DNA of 64,000 nucleotides from Rhizomys pruinosus. Lineage: Eukaryota; Chordata; Mammalia; Rodentia; Spalacidae. The position numbers and the translations under genes are program-made. The notes beneath the pieces are model-generated. The model had not been told where the DNA came from and did not search any database. It saw nothing but the letters and a program-made list of their open reading frames with translations. Numbering within the stretch: the first letter of the stretch is position 1; every line of letters starts with the position of its first letter. Positions 1 through 13,655 of this stretch are shown here, piece by piece. Location of the stretch: positions 662,845 to 726,844 of the forward strand of contig VZQC01001600.1 of the NCBI GenBank assembly GCA_009823505.1, given 5' to 3'.

Positions 1-161
1 GAGTGACTTCATAAAGTTTAAATTAAACCTGAAGTTTCTCAGAAATCTGTAAATGTGCAGCTTCTTCAGATTTAATTCCAGCAAATTCCAGAATAGTTTA
101 TAACTCCGGTGAACACAAGTTAGTTTCTATATCCCTCATGTTCTTTAAAAGTATGTACGTT
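1..161. other. Unassigned AT-rich DNA
   Basis: No repeat family, gene or RNA signature is recognised in this stretch. Confidence 0.5.
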
Positions 162-445
162 GGGAGCTGGAGAGATTGGTTCAGTTGTCAAGAGCTCATA
201 CTGCTCTTGCAGAGGACCCGTGTTCAGTTCCCAACACCCATACTGGATGGCTCACAACCACTTGGAACTCCAGCTCCAGGAGATCCAACAACCTCTTTTG
301 GTGTCTGAGGGAATCTGTGTGTGTGCGTGCGCGCGCAAACACACACACACACACATCCACACACACACACACACATGCATATCCACATCCACACACACAT
401 ACATATTTATACACACATATACAAATTGAAAATAAAACAAATTTT
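162..445 (+). mobile_element. B2/B3-family SINE with CA-rich tail
   Basis: It starts with the tRNA-derived head 'gggagctggagagattgg' and continues through the 'gctcttgcagaggacc' and 'tggctcacaaccac' blocks typical of B2/B3. The 3' part passes into a long CA tract (about 333-421) and an A-rich tail. It is diverged, so it is an old copy. Confidence 0.85.
314..421. repeat. (TG)n/(CA)n microsatellite in a SINE tail
   Basis: A TG-GC-CA alternating tract turns into interrupted (CA)n. It lies in the 3' tail of the preceding SINE, a common place for dinucleotide expansion. Confidence 0.9.
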
Positions 446-616
446 TAGAAATATTAGTATATTTATACCATAAGCATATATTCATGCATCTGTGTAATTC
501 CATCTTCCTGGAAAGTATTGTACATCCATGGCAGGTCTGGGGACTTTTCTTTGGTACTTTCCACATAATAGGAAGGTGTTGAGTCACATTAAATGACAGA
601 TGTGTGATATTGGTCA

Positions 617-755
617 AAACTCTTTTGTTCTTTATTGCTTTTATTGATGTTTTGTGTATTTCAGACATCATTTTTCAGTTCAATTTAGGCATATTCCCCT
701 TTACCTCCCCCCCACCCCACCCCAGATCATGCATAACTGTCCTGCATATTTCTCT
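617..755 (-). mobile_element. L1 3' UTR fragment
   Basis: The plus strand reads 'tttattgatgttttgtgtat', then a pyrimidine/C-rich block and 'agatcatgca'. This matches the L1 3' UTR also seen at 9234 and 49563. The element points to the left. It is interrupted by the B1 that follows and does not resume. Confidence 0.8.
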
Positions 756-886
756 CAGGGTTTTCCTGTAGCTCCAGCTGTCCTGGAACTCACTATGTAG
801 ACCAGGCTGGCCTTGAACTCACAGAGATCCACCTGCCTCTGCCTCCTGAGTGCTGGAATTAAAGGCATGCACCACCACACCCAGCT
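756..886 (-). mobile_element. B1 SINE
   Basis: This is the reverse complement of B1: 'gaactcactatgtagaccag', 'gccttgaactcacagagatc', ending 'caccacacccagct'. The copy is nearly complete with moderate divergence. Confidence 0.92.
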
Positions 887-2216
887 CCATCAAAACTCTT
901 GATGTGACTTAATATTACATGTTTTCCTCAGAATGACTGAAGGCTCCTGAGGACAGGGGCCAGAAGCTTTTGTTTCTCTCACATTCCTTGTGGAGTGGGG
1001 ACTGGAGGGGGGCAATGGGAGGCAGCACCTAGGTGTTCTTTCTTGGTTAGGCAATGGGGCGGTATGTTCTGCCCTCTGAGCTTAACAGGCCTGTAAGCCA
1101 CCTTTCCTCCTTTTTCAGTGCTTACACTTCCAGGTTCCTGTACCCTGTGATATGCGAAGCTACACCTCTGCACCCCCTAGTTCTTAGGCAGCCTTTCCCT
1201 CCAAGGCCTCTTCTGGGGTCTTCTTGTTCCTCCCTTCGGGATAGACTCTTCCTTCAAAGAGTTTCACACTATTTCTCCAGAATTGTTCACAGGAAATCCT
1301 GCTATATTCTTAGAGTCATTGGAAAGGAAAAGCTGTTTCTAGCTGAAGCAATAGAGCTTTACTTTGCAGTGGTTTGGGTAGTGGACTGACTCCTGCTCTG
1401 CCAGTTTCTCTGACAGGAGTGTCACTCTGGTTCCCAACAAAGCAAACAGTATTGCATTACAGACAATGAGGCCAGAAGATCACAAACTACTTGCTGTGTT
1501 TAATTTATTGTAAGTAATATACTCCATGGAAATAACCTTAAGATATTTTTTTTTATGAAATTCTGTCTCAATTATCAAAATTCTGTCTCAGGTTTCTTCA
1601 CTCCTTGGGATGGCCAGAAGGGACCTGGCACAAATATTGCCATTTTCTCAAAAACATTGAGAAGCGTTAGCAAAAGAGACATTAGGTTGATAATAAATTT
1701 TAAAAAATTATACTTAGTGAAATTTCATTATGGGCTCTGGATATGCAAATTGCTATTAGTAATTGCTATCATAAGTGATATCCGGTGTCAACTTTATATA
1801 AATGTCAGCAATTAGCAGCACATATTATATGCTTTTTGTCATCTTCAAAGCTGACTGGTTCCTACTTGTTTTGAAAATATGTCACTCTTTGAAGAATATC
1901 CAGAAAGACCTCTAATTTGTTAGCATCAATCATTCTTAGATTTGGGCATGCAGGATTTTATGTGATTTTTTTTTTCATTACTAGCTAAAGCTTAGCATCT
2001 CTTATTTGTTGCCACATAAATTTGTCACATAGCTAATCATTAATGGATGTGTATCCTTGCTAATTCTTTGAGGTAGCCCAGCATTTTCATCCATATTATC
2101 TCACCTGATCATATTTCTGTATTAAATATTGGGCTTCAGCAACCTTATCCAGTTAAATTAAATTTAATAATTTATGAAAATTAGATCTTTTTCATTTTGT
2201 TCATGATGATGCATAT
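887..2216. other. Unique DNA, no gene seen
   Basis: No recognised repeat or exon. An open stretch on the plus strand (1054-1389) has no recognisable similarity and begins at a non-ATG codon, so it is not called as a gene. Confidence 0.5.
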
Positions 2217-2229
2217 AAAAGATATTTCT

Positions 2230-2450
2230 GGGGCTGGAGAGATGGCCTAGCGGTTAAGAGTGCCAACTGTTCTTGCAGAGGACCAGGATTGATCCCCAGC
2301 ACACACATGGTGGCTGAGAACCATCTTTAACTCCAGTTCCAGGGGAATCTGACACCCTCTTCTGACCTCCGGGGCATTGCATGAAATGGGTGCACAAACC
2401 TACATGCAGACAGGATATTCATACACATACAAAATAAATAAAATTAAAAA
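2230..2450 (+). mobile_element. B2/B3-family SINE, full length
   Basis: Head 'ggctggagagatggcctagc', body 'tggctgagaaccatc', and an A-rich AATAAA-like tail. It is bounded by a duplicated 'agatatttct' (ending at 2229, and 2451-2460), which fixes the insertion. It lacks the 17-nt internal duplication of the younger copies. Confidence 0.93.
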
Positions 2451-2846
2451 AGATATTTCTTCCCCTAACATTTTATTTGTGCAGAAAAATGGAAAAGTAA
2501 CAGTTAAGTGTATTAAGAGTGTATATATGTCCTAGTAGATCAAACATAAGAACAGCTTCTTAATGTACTGTGGCATTAAAAAAAATACTCCTACCTTTCT
2601 TTTACCATGGAGACCACTGAGGTACTCTGCAGGAACCCTGACTTGATTTTGTAAAAAATTTCAATTAAGGCTGTGAAGTTAAAATGTATTTTTCTCTACT
2701 TGATTCTTGTTTTTTAACTTCTGTCAAATTGAAGGCACATCTAAGTGACAGCCTCTGAAATTTCAAATGGAGACTAAAGTTCCTGAGTCAGTGATTTCAG
2801 TCTTGTAAAAATTCTAAGAGATTAAGCAGTCAGGGTTTGGTGGAAG

Positions 2847-3228
2847 TATTAGTCACTTTTCTGTTGCTGTGACAGGGCCACCATGACCAAGGAACTTATA
2901 AAATGAAAAATTCATTTTAGCGTTAAGGTTGATAATACCAGGGGAATTAGAGTCCATCACTGGGAGGAGGCATGGTGGCAGATGGTGCCAGACCAGGGGC
3001 AGAAAGCAGGGGTTCATATCTTTATGAACCCTTGGCACAGGAAGCAGAAAGAAGCTGGAGATTGGCAAGGCTTTTCGAACCCTCTGAGCCCCCCCCCCCC
3101 AGACTGCTTCCTCTAGCATGGCCTCATCTTCTAAGACCTTCCAAAATAGCACTACCAACTGGGGAAATAATGTTTGAATACTTGGAGCCTATGGGGGACA
3201 TTCTCATTCAAACCATTACAACACCCAT
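2847..3228 (-). mobile_element. RMER1/URR1-type rodent interspersed repeat
   Basis: It begins 'tattagtcacttttctgttg' and ends 'gacattctcattcaaacc'. This is the reverse orientation of the copy at 45711-46072, with a C-run near 3090. The family name is from memory and uncertain. The shared identity of the two copies is visible directly. Confidence 0.7.
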
Positions 3229-3337
3229 CCATGAACTGCTAGAATCTCCAGGTAATAAACTGGGCAGATTTGGAGAGCAGGTAGGCCCAGAGGTGAATGA
3301 TGGCAAAACATAGGAGTTTCAGTGGCAAAGAAAGAAA

Positions 3338-3406
3338 GTGGAAAAACAGGAGAAAAAGGGAGGGAGAGAGGGAGGGAGGCGGGAGGGAGGGAGAGAAAAA
3401 GAGAGC
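3338..3406. repeat. GGGA-rich purine tract
   Basis: Low-complexity (GGGA)n/(GAAA)n purine run. A perfect 19-base direct duplication follows at about 3441-3480 ('tcttctcctggggtgcgtg' twice). Confidence 0.85.
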
Positions 3407-3688
3407 ATTCCTCAGGGTCTGTAATCACCTGGGGAGTGCTCTTCTCCTGGGGTGCGTGTCTTCTCCTGGGGTGCGTGCCACGGTAGAGGGTGAGAGCCAT
3501 GGCCCTAGGTAAACAGGGAGCCTCAGAAAATTGTGTAATGTATTTTCAGTAACAGATAATTTAAATAGTAGGAAAAAGAGGGAAAGAGAGAGAAAAGGTG
3601 GAAGAGGGAACCTAGCACAGTAGCTGTACTGGAAGAGCAAGGGCCATGCTGGAAAAATCACCTTTCCTTGGCACTAGACCTGAACAAT

Positions 3689-3700
3689 GACCAGAAGCAG

Positions 3701-3704
<4 letters not shown>
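3689..3704. repeat. Target-site duplication, left copy
   Basis: 'gaccagaagcagtttt' recurs exactly at 6892-6907. The two copies bracket the SMIM10-family retrocopy and mark L1-type insertion. The last T's merge with the poly(T) tract. Confidence 0.9.
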
Positions 3705-6907
<3,203 letters not shown>

Positions 6908-7889
6908 ACACAGACCCTTGCTGAGTCTGTAGCTAGGTGGGTCTGGAAGCAAAGGTCCCTCCCTACAAGGCTCACTCTGGGAACCCAGTCATGGAACTAT
7001 ACTCTGAGACCTGGTCTGTGGAATTCCTCTAATAGAGGGGAAATTTGTGGAGGCAGAACTGCCATGTTTCATGAAGTGGAAATTGGGTCTGAGTCATAAT
7101 CTAGAGTAGACCTCCTAGAGACGGGCCCAGGCACCCACGCCCCATGAGAGATTTCCAAGAAGCAGGACCAACCCTTGCACTCTGTCTCTGAAAGTAGCCA
7201 CCCATAATCAGTCATGACACCCATGTCCCTACAAGGGACCACACAGAGGCTTGCCTGGCATATACTCCCACCACTGTGAGAGTCTGCAGGAGGTTAGGGT
7301 TGATGTCCCCGTCCCTTCAAAGGACTACATAGAACTAGGCCTGGAATTTGTGCCCTGTTCCTGTGAGAGGCTTCATGGAGATAGGTCTGGCCCCCACACC
7401 CAGACAAGGGACTATTTGTGGACTTTACACTATGACCAAGTTCTATTTCCTTCTCTTTTATATATTTTTAAAAAATTTACTGTCAAATTTCAACTCAGTA
7501 GACCAGATTTGCCATGATCTCTTTTTTCATCCTTTTCTCTCTTCTCCCAAAGAACAGTGATGATCCTAGAATTGGAGAGCTCCCTGCTTCAGCCTCCCTA
7601 GTGTTAGGAGTTTAAAATGTCTGCTTGCATTTCTTTACTTTTTTAGGTTTTCATTCTGCTGTCAGCGGCATCTGCTGTATCTCCTTCTTTTGTCTGTATT
7701 GTCCCTCTTCTATTTCTTCTCTGCTGCTCTAGTACTAATCACCATTCTTGCTCCACTTATTTCCTTTCCATTCCTACCCTTAATAATCGGAACCTTAGAA
7801 TGCATCACACCATCCTTCTTCTTTTACTCCCCCCCAAACGATTTCACTTGAAGGGGTAAGTGTTTTAATTTTTATTCATTTATTCACTT
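6908..7889. other. Unique DNA, no gene seen
   Basis: No recognised repeat. Around 7020-7430 short motifs such as 'ccctacaagggac' and 'cccttcaaaggac' recur loosely, hinting at a very degenerate tandem array, but this is not strong enough to call. Confidence 0.45.
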
Positions 7890-8026
7890 TTTAGACAGTG
7901 TTTCCCTGGAGCCGCAGCTGGCGTGGAATTTACTATGTAGACCAGACTGGCCTTGGTCTCACAGAGATCCACTTGCCTCTGCCTCCTGAGTGCTGGGAAT
8001 GAAGGCATGCAGCACAATGCCCAGTG
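7890..8026 (-). mobile_element. B1 SINE
   Basis: Reverse-complement B1 with 'gtagaccagactggccttgg' and 'tgcctcctgagtgctggg'. It is moderately diverged, and its 3' end runs into a T-rich stretch. Confidence 0.9.
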
Positions 8027-8269
8027 GGAAATTTTTTTAATTGATTATTATTGGATGCTCAAAGTGTGCCAAAATACCATATTGCTTCTTTAGACAATAG
8101 TATGTTCTCAGAGTAGTGCTAGAGATCAGGTCTGGTGCTCAGAGCACATGGACTGAGGATTTAGCTATTGAACTACATCTAAGTCCAATGAGGGACTTGA
8201 CACCTCAAGCCTACTTTAACCTAGTCCCATTTGAACATTGCCAATACATCCACTGAATGAATATAGGTG

Positions 8270-9131
8270 ATTAAAATAACCAAAATCAATGACCTAATTG
8301 CAGATGTGCAAACCCCATTACAGAAATACAAGAAAGATGAAAAAAAATCAAGGCTATATTTACTCTCCAAATTACTAATTTCACATTAATGGACACCTAA
8401 TAAGAGTGAACTATGTGAAATTTCAGACAAAGAATGATTCTAAGAATGTTCAACAAAATCACTAAAGAGGAGATGAATAATCTCCTGAATGAATTAAAAA
8501 GGAAATCAAATGATCAAAGGACGTAATGCAGGATATGAAAGGAGAATTAGCAGAGATAGAAATACTGAAAAATTCTATGGGCTGGAGAGATGGCCTAGCA
8601 GTTAAGAGTGCCAACGCTCTTGCAGAGGACCTGGGTTCGATCCCCAGCACCCACATGGTGGCTGAGAACCGTCTGTAACTCCAATTTCAGGAGAACTCCA
8701 GTTCCAGGGGAATCCGAGACCCTCTTCTGACTTCCGAGGCATCGCGCGACACGGGTGCACAAACCTACATGCAGACAGTACATTCATACACATAAAATAA
8801 AAAAAAGAAATACTGAAAAGCTCTAATAAAAATTTAACCAGGGTGAAGCTAAATAAGTGGATTAAAAATCTCAGTAGAAAGCCTCACCAAGAGATTAGTT
8901 GAAGTAGAAGACAGCCCAATACACACAATATAGATGAAATTAAACAGACAAAGACAAAATGGGAAACCAGGAACAGAACATACAAGATTTGCAGGGTGTG
9001 CTTAAAAGACACGATCTATGAATCATGGATATAGAAGAGAATAGGTTTAAGCTGAAGTCATGGAACATACATTGAATAAAATTATAGTAGAATCTAGGAA
9101 GGAGGTGGCTTATCTACATATGAGGCATGCA
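8270..9131 (+). mobile_element. Decayed Lx-type L1, ORF1 region
   Basis: Plus-strand sequence matches the rodent L1 ORF1 coiled-coil and RNA-binding regions in degraded form (for example 'atgggaaaccaggaacagaa', then a degraded version of the 'aagaggccaaacc' block). It is split by the B3 at 8580-8805. The left border is uncertain. There is no long open frame. Confidence 0.65.
8580..8805 (+). mobile_element. B3-family SINE, young subtype with 17-nt duplication
   Basis: Complete copy from 'gggctggagagatggcctag' to an A-rich tail. It is flanked by 'agaaatactgaaaa' at 8558-8571 and 8806-8819. The body carries the tandem 17-mer 'aactccaatttcaggag' / 'aactccagttccagggg'. Confidence 0.95.
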
Positions 9132-9138
9132 TGGCTTA

Positions 9139-9217
9139 AAGATGGTTCTTAGCTGCCATGTGGGTGCTGGGAATTGAAGCCAGGTCCTCTGCAAGAGCAT
9201 TCAGTGCTCTTTTTTTG
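9139..9217 (-). mobile_element. B2/B3 SINE, split by an L1
   Basis: Reverse-complement B2 body ('agctgccatgtgggtgctgg', 'ggtcctctgcaagagc'). The missing 5' head 'ccatctctccagccc' appears at 9570-9584, after the L1 segment, so the L1 inserted into this SINE. Confidence 0.75.
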
Positions 9218-9233
9218 GGTGCTCTTTTTTTTA

Positions 9234-9569
9234 AAATATAATGTTTATATTGATGTCTTGTGTATTTCAGATACCATTTTCAGTTCAGTTTAGACATATT
9301 CCCCTTTCCCTTCCCCCCACCTCACCCCAGATCATGCATTCTGCCATAACTGTCCTGCATCTTTCTCTCAGTCATTTTTTTTATGCTTAGGAATTCACAT
9401 TTTCCTCCTTTAATTTTATATTACTCTACAATATGAATACATACTTTCCACCCATATACAGTAATTACAGAGTCTGAAAATAAGTGGTGGGTTGATTCTA
9501 GAGTCCATTAAGAGATTTATATTATAACAACAGAGTTACTTTCAGATAAACAGAAATATAACAATACCA
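9234..9569 (-). mobile_element. 5'-truncated L1, 3' UTR only
   Basis: Same 3' UTR as at 49563-50028, with 'gaattcacattttcctcctt' and 'cagagtctgaaaataagtgg'. It is truncated after about 335 bases. It interrupts a B2/B3 SINE, so it is the younger of the two. Confidence 0.88.
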
Positions 9570-10087
9570 TCTCTCCAGCCCTGAAATCAGTAGTTTTTTA
9601 ATATATGAATAACAAACATGCTGAAAAGAAATCAGGAAAACAATCTCATTTATAATAGCTTCAAAAGAAATAATATATGTAAGAACAAGCCTAAGCAAGA
9701 AAGTGAATGAACTCAACCAGGAAGATTTTAAAACACCGATGAAAGAAATCGAAGATACTGGGGGATGGAAATATCTCCCATGCTCATAGAACAGTAGAAT
9801 TAATATAGTGAAGATGGATATATTATCAAAATAAGCCCCATCAAATGCTCCTCATGATATTTTGCACAGAACTTGAAAATGCAGTCCTAAAATTCATATG
9901 AAAGCACAGAAGACACTGTACCCAAAGAACACCGTGAATATAGGAAAATACTGGAATAACCACATCTGATTTCAAGTTATATTACAGAGCCATAGTAACA
10001 AAAACAGCATGACACTCACACAAAACAGACCAGTAGATCAGAATAGAATACAGGAACCAAATGAATCCCATGTAGCTACAACCACCT

Positions 10088-10163
10088 GATTTTGCCAAAG
10101 ATGCAAAAAAAAAAAAAAAATATAATATAATATAATATATATATTAATATATATATATATATC
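10088..10163. repeat. A-run followed by (TA)n
   Basis: About 17 A's, then 'tataatataat' and a pure TA tract, lying inside the L1 ORF2 remnant. Confidence 0.9.
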
Positions 10164-10232
10164 CACCGGAGAAAACTAACAGCATCTTCAACAAATACTG
10201 CTCTGAAAATAAAAATGGAACTATATTCCTCT

Positions 10233-10610
10233 CTCTCTCTTTGTTTTCCTATTACTGTGATAAAATACCCTGATGACAGCAATTTAAAGGGGAAAGCTTC
10301 ATTTTGGCTCACAGTCAAAGGGCATAATCTATCATGGTGGGAAGTCAGTGTGGCAGGAGCCTGAAGCAGCTGATCACATCACACCCACGATCAAAAAGTA
10401 GTGATGAGTGCTTGCTTGTGCTCACCCCTCTTTCTCCATTTCATGCAGTCTGGAATCCCTTGCCCAGGGAATGATCCCACACACAGTTAAGATGTGTCTT
10501 TCTGTGTCAATTAGTGTAAGCAAGATAATCCCCCACAGGCTTATGTTACAGGTGACTCTAGATTCTGTGCACTTCACAATGAACATCATCACATTTTCAA
10601 CTCCAAATTG
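10233..10610 (-). mobile_element. RMER1/URR1-type repeat
   Basis: Starts 'ttcctattactgtgataaaa' and contains 'ttttggctcacagtcaaagg' and 'agcaagataatcccccacag', blocks of a well-known rodent interspersed repeat. The family label is from memory. L1 ORF2 resumes on both sides, so it inserted into the L1. Confidence 0.65.
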
Positions 10611-10734
10611 ATGAAAGGCCTTAATTTAAGATCTGAAACTATCAGAAGAAATCACAGGAAAAGCACTTGAAGGTAAAGTTATTGGAAAAGACTTTCTGAA
10701 AAGGACTCCAACAGTTCAAGAAATAATATCAAGT

Positions 10735-11440
10735 TTTTTATAATTGTCTTTCAACCGATCTCAACATTTTAATTTAAAATTAACTAATAAATCACAATTC
10801 TATATTGCTTTAAGATTATTTTGTTTAAAATGACACATTTCAAAATTAACCAAAGTATATTTCTGTTACAGGTTAATTTATCCAGATAAGTAGAGAATAA
10901 ACAACAATGCATCTCCCTTAACCTAGGAGTCAGGTTTTAATGACAAAGTCCATTGCCAGCAGTGGACATGCAAGTAACCATCCAAGAAGTTGTAAATACA
11001 AATCCCACTCTGCTTCCATCAATGGAAGTCACAGCATAAAGTAGGGGCATTGGCATGTGTCCCAGGAATGTGGCCTCTGTGACTTGGGACGGAAGTGCCT
11101 TCTTGAGTGGCCATGAGTCTGAGTTTCACCATCTACTTGGCTTTCTATTCCATCAGCAACATCTTTAGCATAATCTATCCAGACAACTACTGAAAAACTG
11201 TGCTTAAACCTGGAACTCAAGAGACACTGTAGCTTCCCACCAGAAATAAACCAATTTGCTTCTGTATTTGTGATAGGTGTAGAAGCCCAGAGAAAAATGA
11301 AATCAAGATCCACATGGAAAATAGGGGCCTAAGTGCTCTAGTTGTACATTTCAGTGTTTATTTTCCTGGCAGGGTTTCTTTTCCTCTTGTCCCCACTGTC
11401 CCTGAATTTAAATACAGGAATAGGAAGAGGTGGCTGGCGT
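10735..11440. other. Unassigned ~0.7-kb block inside an L1 remnant
   Basis: It separates two collinear parts of L1 ORF2. No repeat family or gene is recognised. A minus-strand open stretch (11029-11313, first codon GTG) has no similarity I can name. Confidence 0.5.
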
Positions 11441-12148
11441 TTTTGATAACAGAGATTTTTCAGAAAAATAATACCAAAATTTTTAAAATAAGATTGCCTG
11501 AAATTGAAAATTTCTGCACAGCAAAGGAGACAGCAGATTGAGAATACAACCTATGGAATGGGAGGCCTTTGCTAGCTACACCTGATAGATGATTAATAGA
11601 TAAAGAATTGTAAAACCCAAATTCCCAAAACCCAAAGTCCCATCAATCAGTGGGCTAGTAAAACTGACATTTATAAAAAGACGAACTAGGTTTGGCCAAC
11701 AACTATATGAAGAAGTGGTCAACATCCTTACCCATTTGGAAAATGCAAATTAGAGCTACACTGAGATTCTATCTTACTCTAGTCAGAATTACTATTATAA
11801 TGAAAGCAAACAATAAATGATCCCAAGGATATAGGATACTGCTGGTGGGAATAGAAATGAATTCAGCCACCATGCAAATCATCATGGGGGATCCTCCTAC
11901 TGAAGACAGGAAACATTATGAAAGAGAGGGTGGAAATATTGTAAGAACCAGAGAACCAGTGTGCCTACTACCAGATATTGTCATCTTGGCATGACAGGGA
12001 TGTTGCACCATGAAATCTTAATTACATGGTTTCTTAAACAAGACCTGCATAGTGACAACACTAGCCAACAGTCCATTGTGGATGGGGTGATTTCAAGGGG
12101 TCCCACCCACATTCTCTCCAACATTTGTTGTCAGATTTCTTTTATTTT

Positions 12149-12298
12149 TAAATATTTTATTTATTACTATTTATTTATGCCTCCATGTAAGTGCAACCAT
12201 GTCATGCAGTGTCTGCAGAGGACAGAAGAGGGCAGAAGAGGCTCCCCTGGAACTGGAGTTGCAGATGGTTGTCAGCTACTATGTAGGTGCTGAGATTT
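12149..12298 (-). mobile_element. B3-family SINE, 3' part
   Basis: Reverse-complement B3 body ('cccctggaactggagttgca', 'actatgtaggtgctgagat'). Its 5' head appears at 12583-12657 after an inserted block, so it is split. Confidence 0.75.
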
Positions 12299-12300
12299 GT

Positions 12301-12467
12301 GTTTTTTTTTTTTTTTTGTTTTTTTTTTTTTTTTTTTTTGGTCTTTTTGAGACAGGGTCTCCCTGTAGCTCTAGCTGTCCTGGAACTCACTCTGTAGACC
12401 AGGCTGGCCTTGAACTCACAGAGATCCACGTGCCTCTGCCTCCCAAATGCTAGGATTAAAGGCGTGC
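12301..12467 (-). mobile_element. B1 SINE with long poly(T) start
   Basis: A T-tract (12301-12339) is followed by reverse-complement B1 'gagacagggtctccctgtag' to 'ggattaaaggcgtg'. It sits within the split B3. Confidence 0.92.
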
Positions 12468-12582
12468 TCAGAAGAGGGTTTCGGATTCCCCTGAAACTGG
12501 AGTTCTCCTGGAATTGGAGTTTTAGATGGTTCTCGGCCACCTAGCGGTTAAGAGCACCGACCGCTCTTACAGAGGACCCAGG
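12468..12582. mobile_element. Head-to-head B3 fragments
   Basis: 12468-12541 is reverse-complement B3 with the 17-nt duplication ('ggagttctcctggaattgga'). 12541-12582 is the forward B3 head ('tagcggttaagagcaccgac'). The two are fused without spacer, an arrangement not made by one simple insertion. Confidence 0.75.
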
Positions 12583-12657
12583 TGGTGAGATTTGAACCCA
12601 GCTCTTCTGCAAGAACAGCCGGTACTCTTACCCAGTTAGTCATCTCTCCAGCCCCTA
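12583..12657 (-). mobile_element. B3-family SINE, 5' head of the split copy
   Basis: Reverse-complement tRNA-like head ending 'gtcatctctccagcccc'. Together with 12149-12298 it makes one interrupted element. Confidence 0.75.
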
Positions 12658-12659
12658 TT

Positions 12660-12862
12660 TATTACTTTTATTTTATGTGTTTGAGTATTGCTTGCATATG
12701 TATAAGTGCACCTGTGTTGTGCAATGCACATGGAGGTCAGAAGATGGTGGCAGAACTGGAGTTATGGATGATTGTTAGCTGCCATGTGGATGCTGGGACT
12801 CGAACCCAGGTCTTCTGCAAGAACAATCAGTGCTCTTAACCTCTGAGCCACCTCTCTAGCCC
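12660..12862 (-). mobile_element. B3-family SINE, full length
   Basis: Reverse-complement copy from an AT-rich tail to 'gagccacctctctagcccc'. It has no internal 17-nt duplication and is an older copy. Confidence 0.9.
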
Positions 12863-12935
12863 CGAGTTTCTTAATGATATCCATTCTGACTGCGATATGG
12901 TTGTATCTCAAAATAAGTTTTTGTTTGGGAAGTTG

Positions 12936-13050
12936 TTTTTTTTTTTTGAGACAGTCTCTTTGTAGTTGTAGCTGGCCTGGAACTCACTGTGTATGTAGAC
13001 CAGGCTGGCCTCAATTGCTGAGATCTGCTTTCCTCTGGCTCCCAAATACT
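12936..13050 (-). mobile_element. B1 SINE, truncated
   Basis: A poly(T) then 'gagacagtctctttgtagtt' and 'gtagaccaggctggcctcaa'. The 5' end of the element is missing. It lies inside the minus-strand L1 fragment. Confidence 0.85.
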
Positions 13051-13468
13051 CCTGGTCAAAGTAATTTTAATTTTCATTTCCCTGATAACTAAGAGCATTG
13101 AGCTAGTTATTGGCCTTTTGTGTTTCCTCTTTTGAGAATTGTTCATTCATTACAGTAGTTACTGATTGAGAGCTTGGATCATTATTTTTAATGTTTAAGT
13201 TTTGTAGTTCTTTGTGAATTCTGGATATTACCCCCCTGTCTGAAGTAAAGATTTTCTTCCATTCTGTGGGCTGTTTGCTTTGATGATAGTTTCTTTTGCT
13301 GTGCAGAAACTTTTTAATGTCATATAATTCCATTGGTTGATTCTGGGGTTAGCTGCTCTGCTCCAATAGTAACATTTTAAACATCTGCAGTGCAATAGCA
13401 CGCTAAGGTTACATTTTTATAAATCAAACATGATGTTCTTATTAGAGAGTATCTATATTACAGGCTAT

Positions 13469-13655
13469 GTGGTTGACTTTGTTTTTTTTTTTTTTTTTTT
13501 GGTCTTTTCGAGACAGGGTCTCCCTGTAGCCCCAGCTGTCCTGGAACTCACTCTGTAGACCAGACTGGCCTTGAACTCACAAAGATTCACCTGCCTCTGC
13601 CTCCCAAGTGCTAGGATTAAAGGCGTGCGCCACCACGCCCGGCCGTGGTTGACTT
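13469..13655 (-). mobile_element. Young B1 SINE with target-site duplications
   Basis: Complete reverse-complement B1 (13481-13644) with an 18-base T tract, ending 'caccacgcccggcc'. It is bracketed by 'gtggttgactt' at 13469-13479 and 13645-13655. Preserved CpGs suggest a recent insertion. Confidence 0.96.

Larger units (their letters stand above)
9590..12105 (+). mobile_element. Decayed Lx-type L1, ORF2 3' half and 3' UTR
   Basis: Plus-strand ORF2 landmarks occur in order: the segment 'ttacagagccatagtaacaa' near 9984, the region near 10160, the 'atttctgcacagcaaaggag' region at 11509, 'atgcaaattagagctacact' at 11744, and 'gctggtgggaat' at 11841. It continues into probable 3' UTR to about 12105. 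It is interrupted by an RMER1/URR1-type repeat (10233-10610) and an unassigned block (about 10735-11440). Every frame is broken. Confidence 0.75.
12095..13350 (-). mobile_element. L1 ORF2 fragment riddled with SINEs
   Basis: Minus-strand L1 pieces are collinear across the insertions: 12095-12145 ('acattctctccaacatttg'), 12865-12930 ('ttaatgatatccattctgac') and 13055-13350 ('tttgctgtgcagaaactttt'). The intervening sequence is B1 and B3 material. Confidence 0.8.

Noticed and set aside
160..671. Open stretches rich in His/Thr or Val/Cys
   Set aside because: They read through a SINE and its CA tract.
7020..7430. Degenerate tandem repeat of about 70-80 bases
   Set aside because: Similarity between the supposed units is limited to short motifs and could be chance.
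8580..8640. tRNA gene from A/B-box-like sequence
   Set aside because: It is the tRNA-derived head of a B3 SINE, and no full cloverleaf is present. The same applies to the other B2/B3 heads.
11029..11313. Minus-strand 94-residue frame as a conserved exon
   Set aside because: The first codon is GTG, no domain is recognisable, and it sits in an unassigned insertion within an L1.
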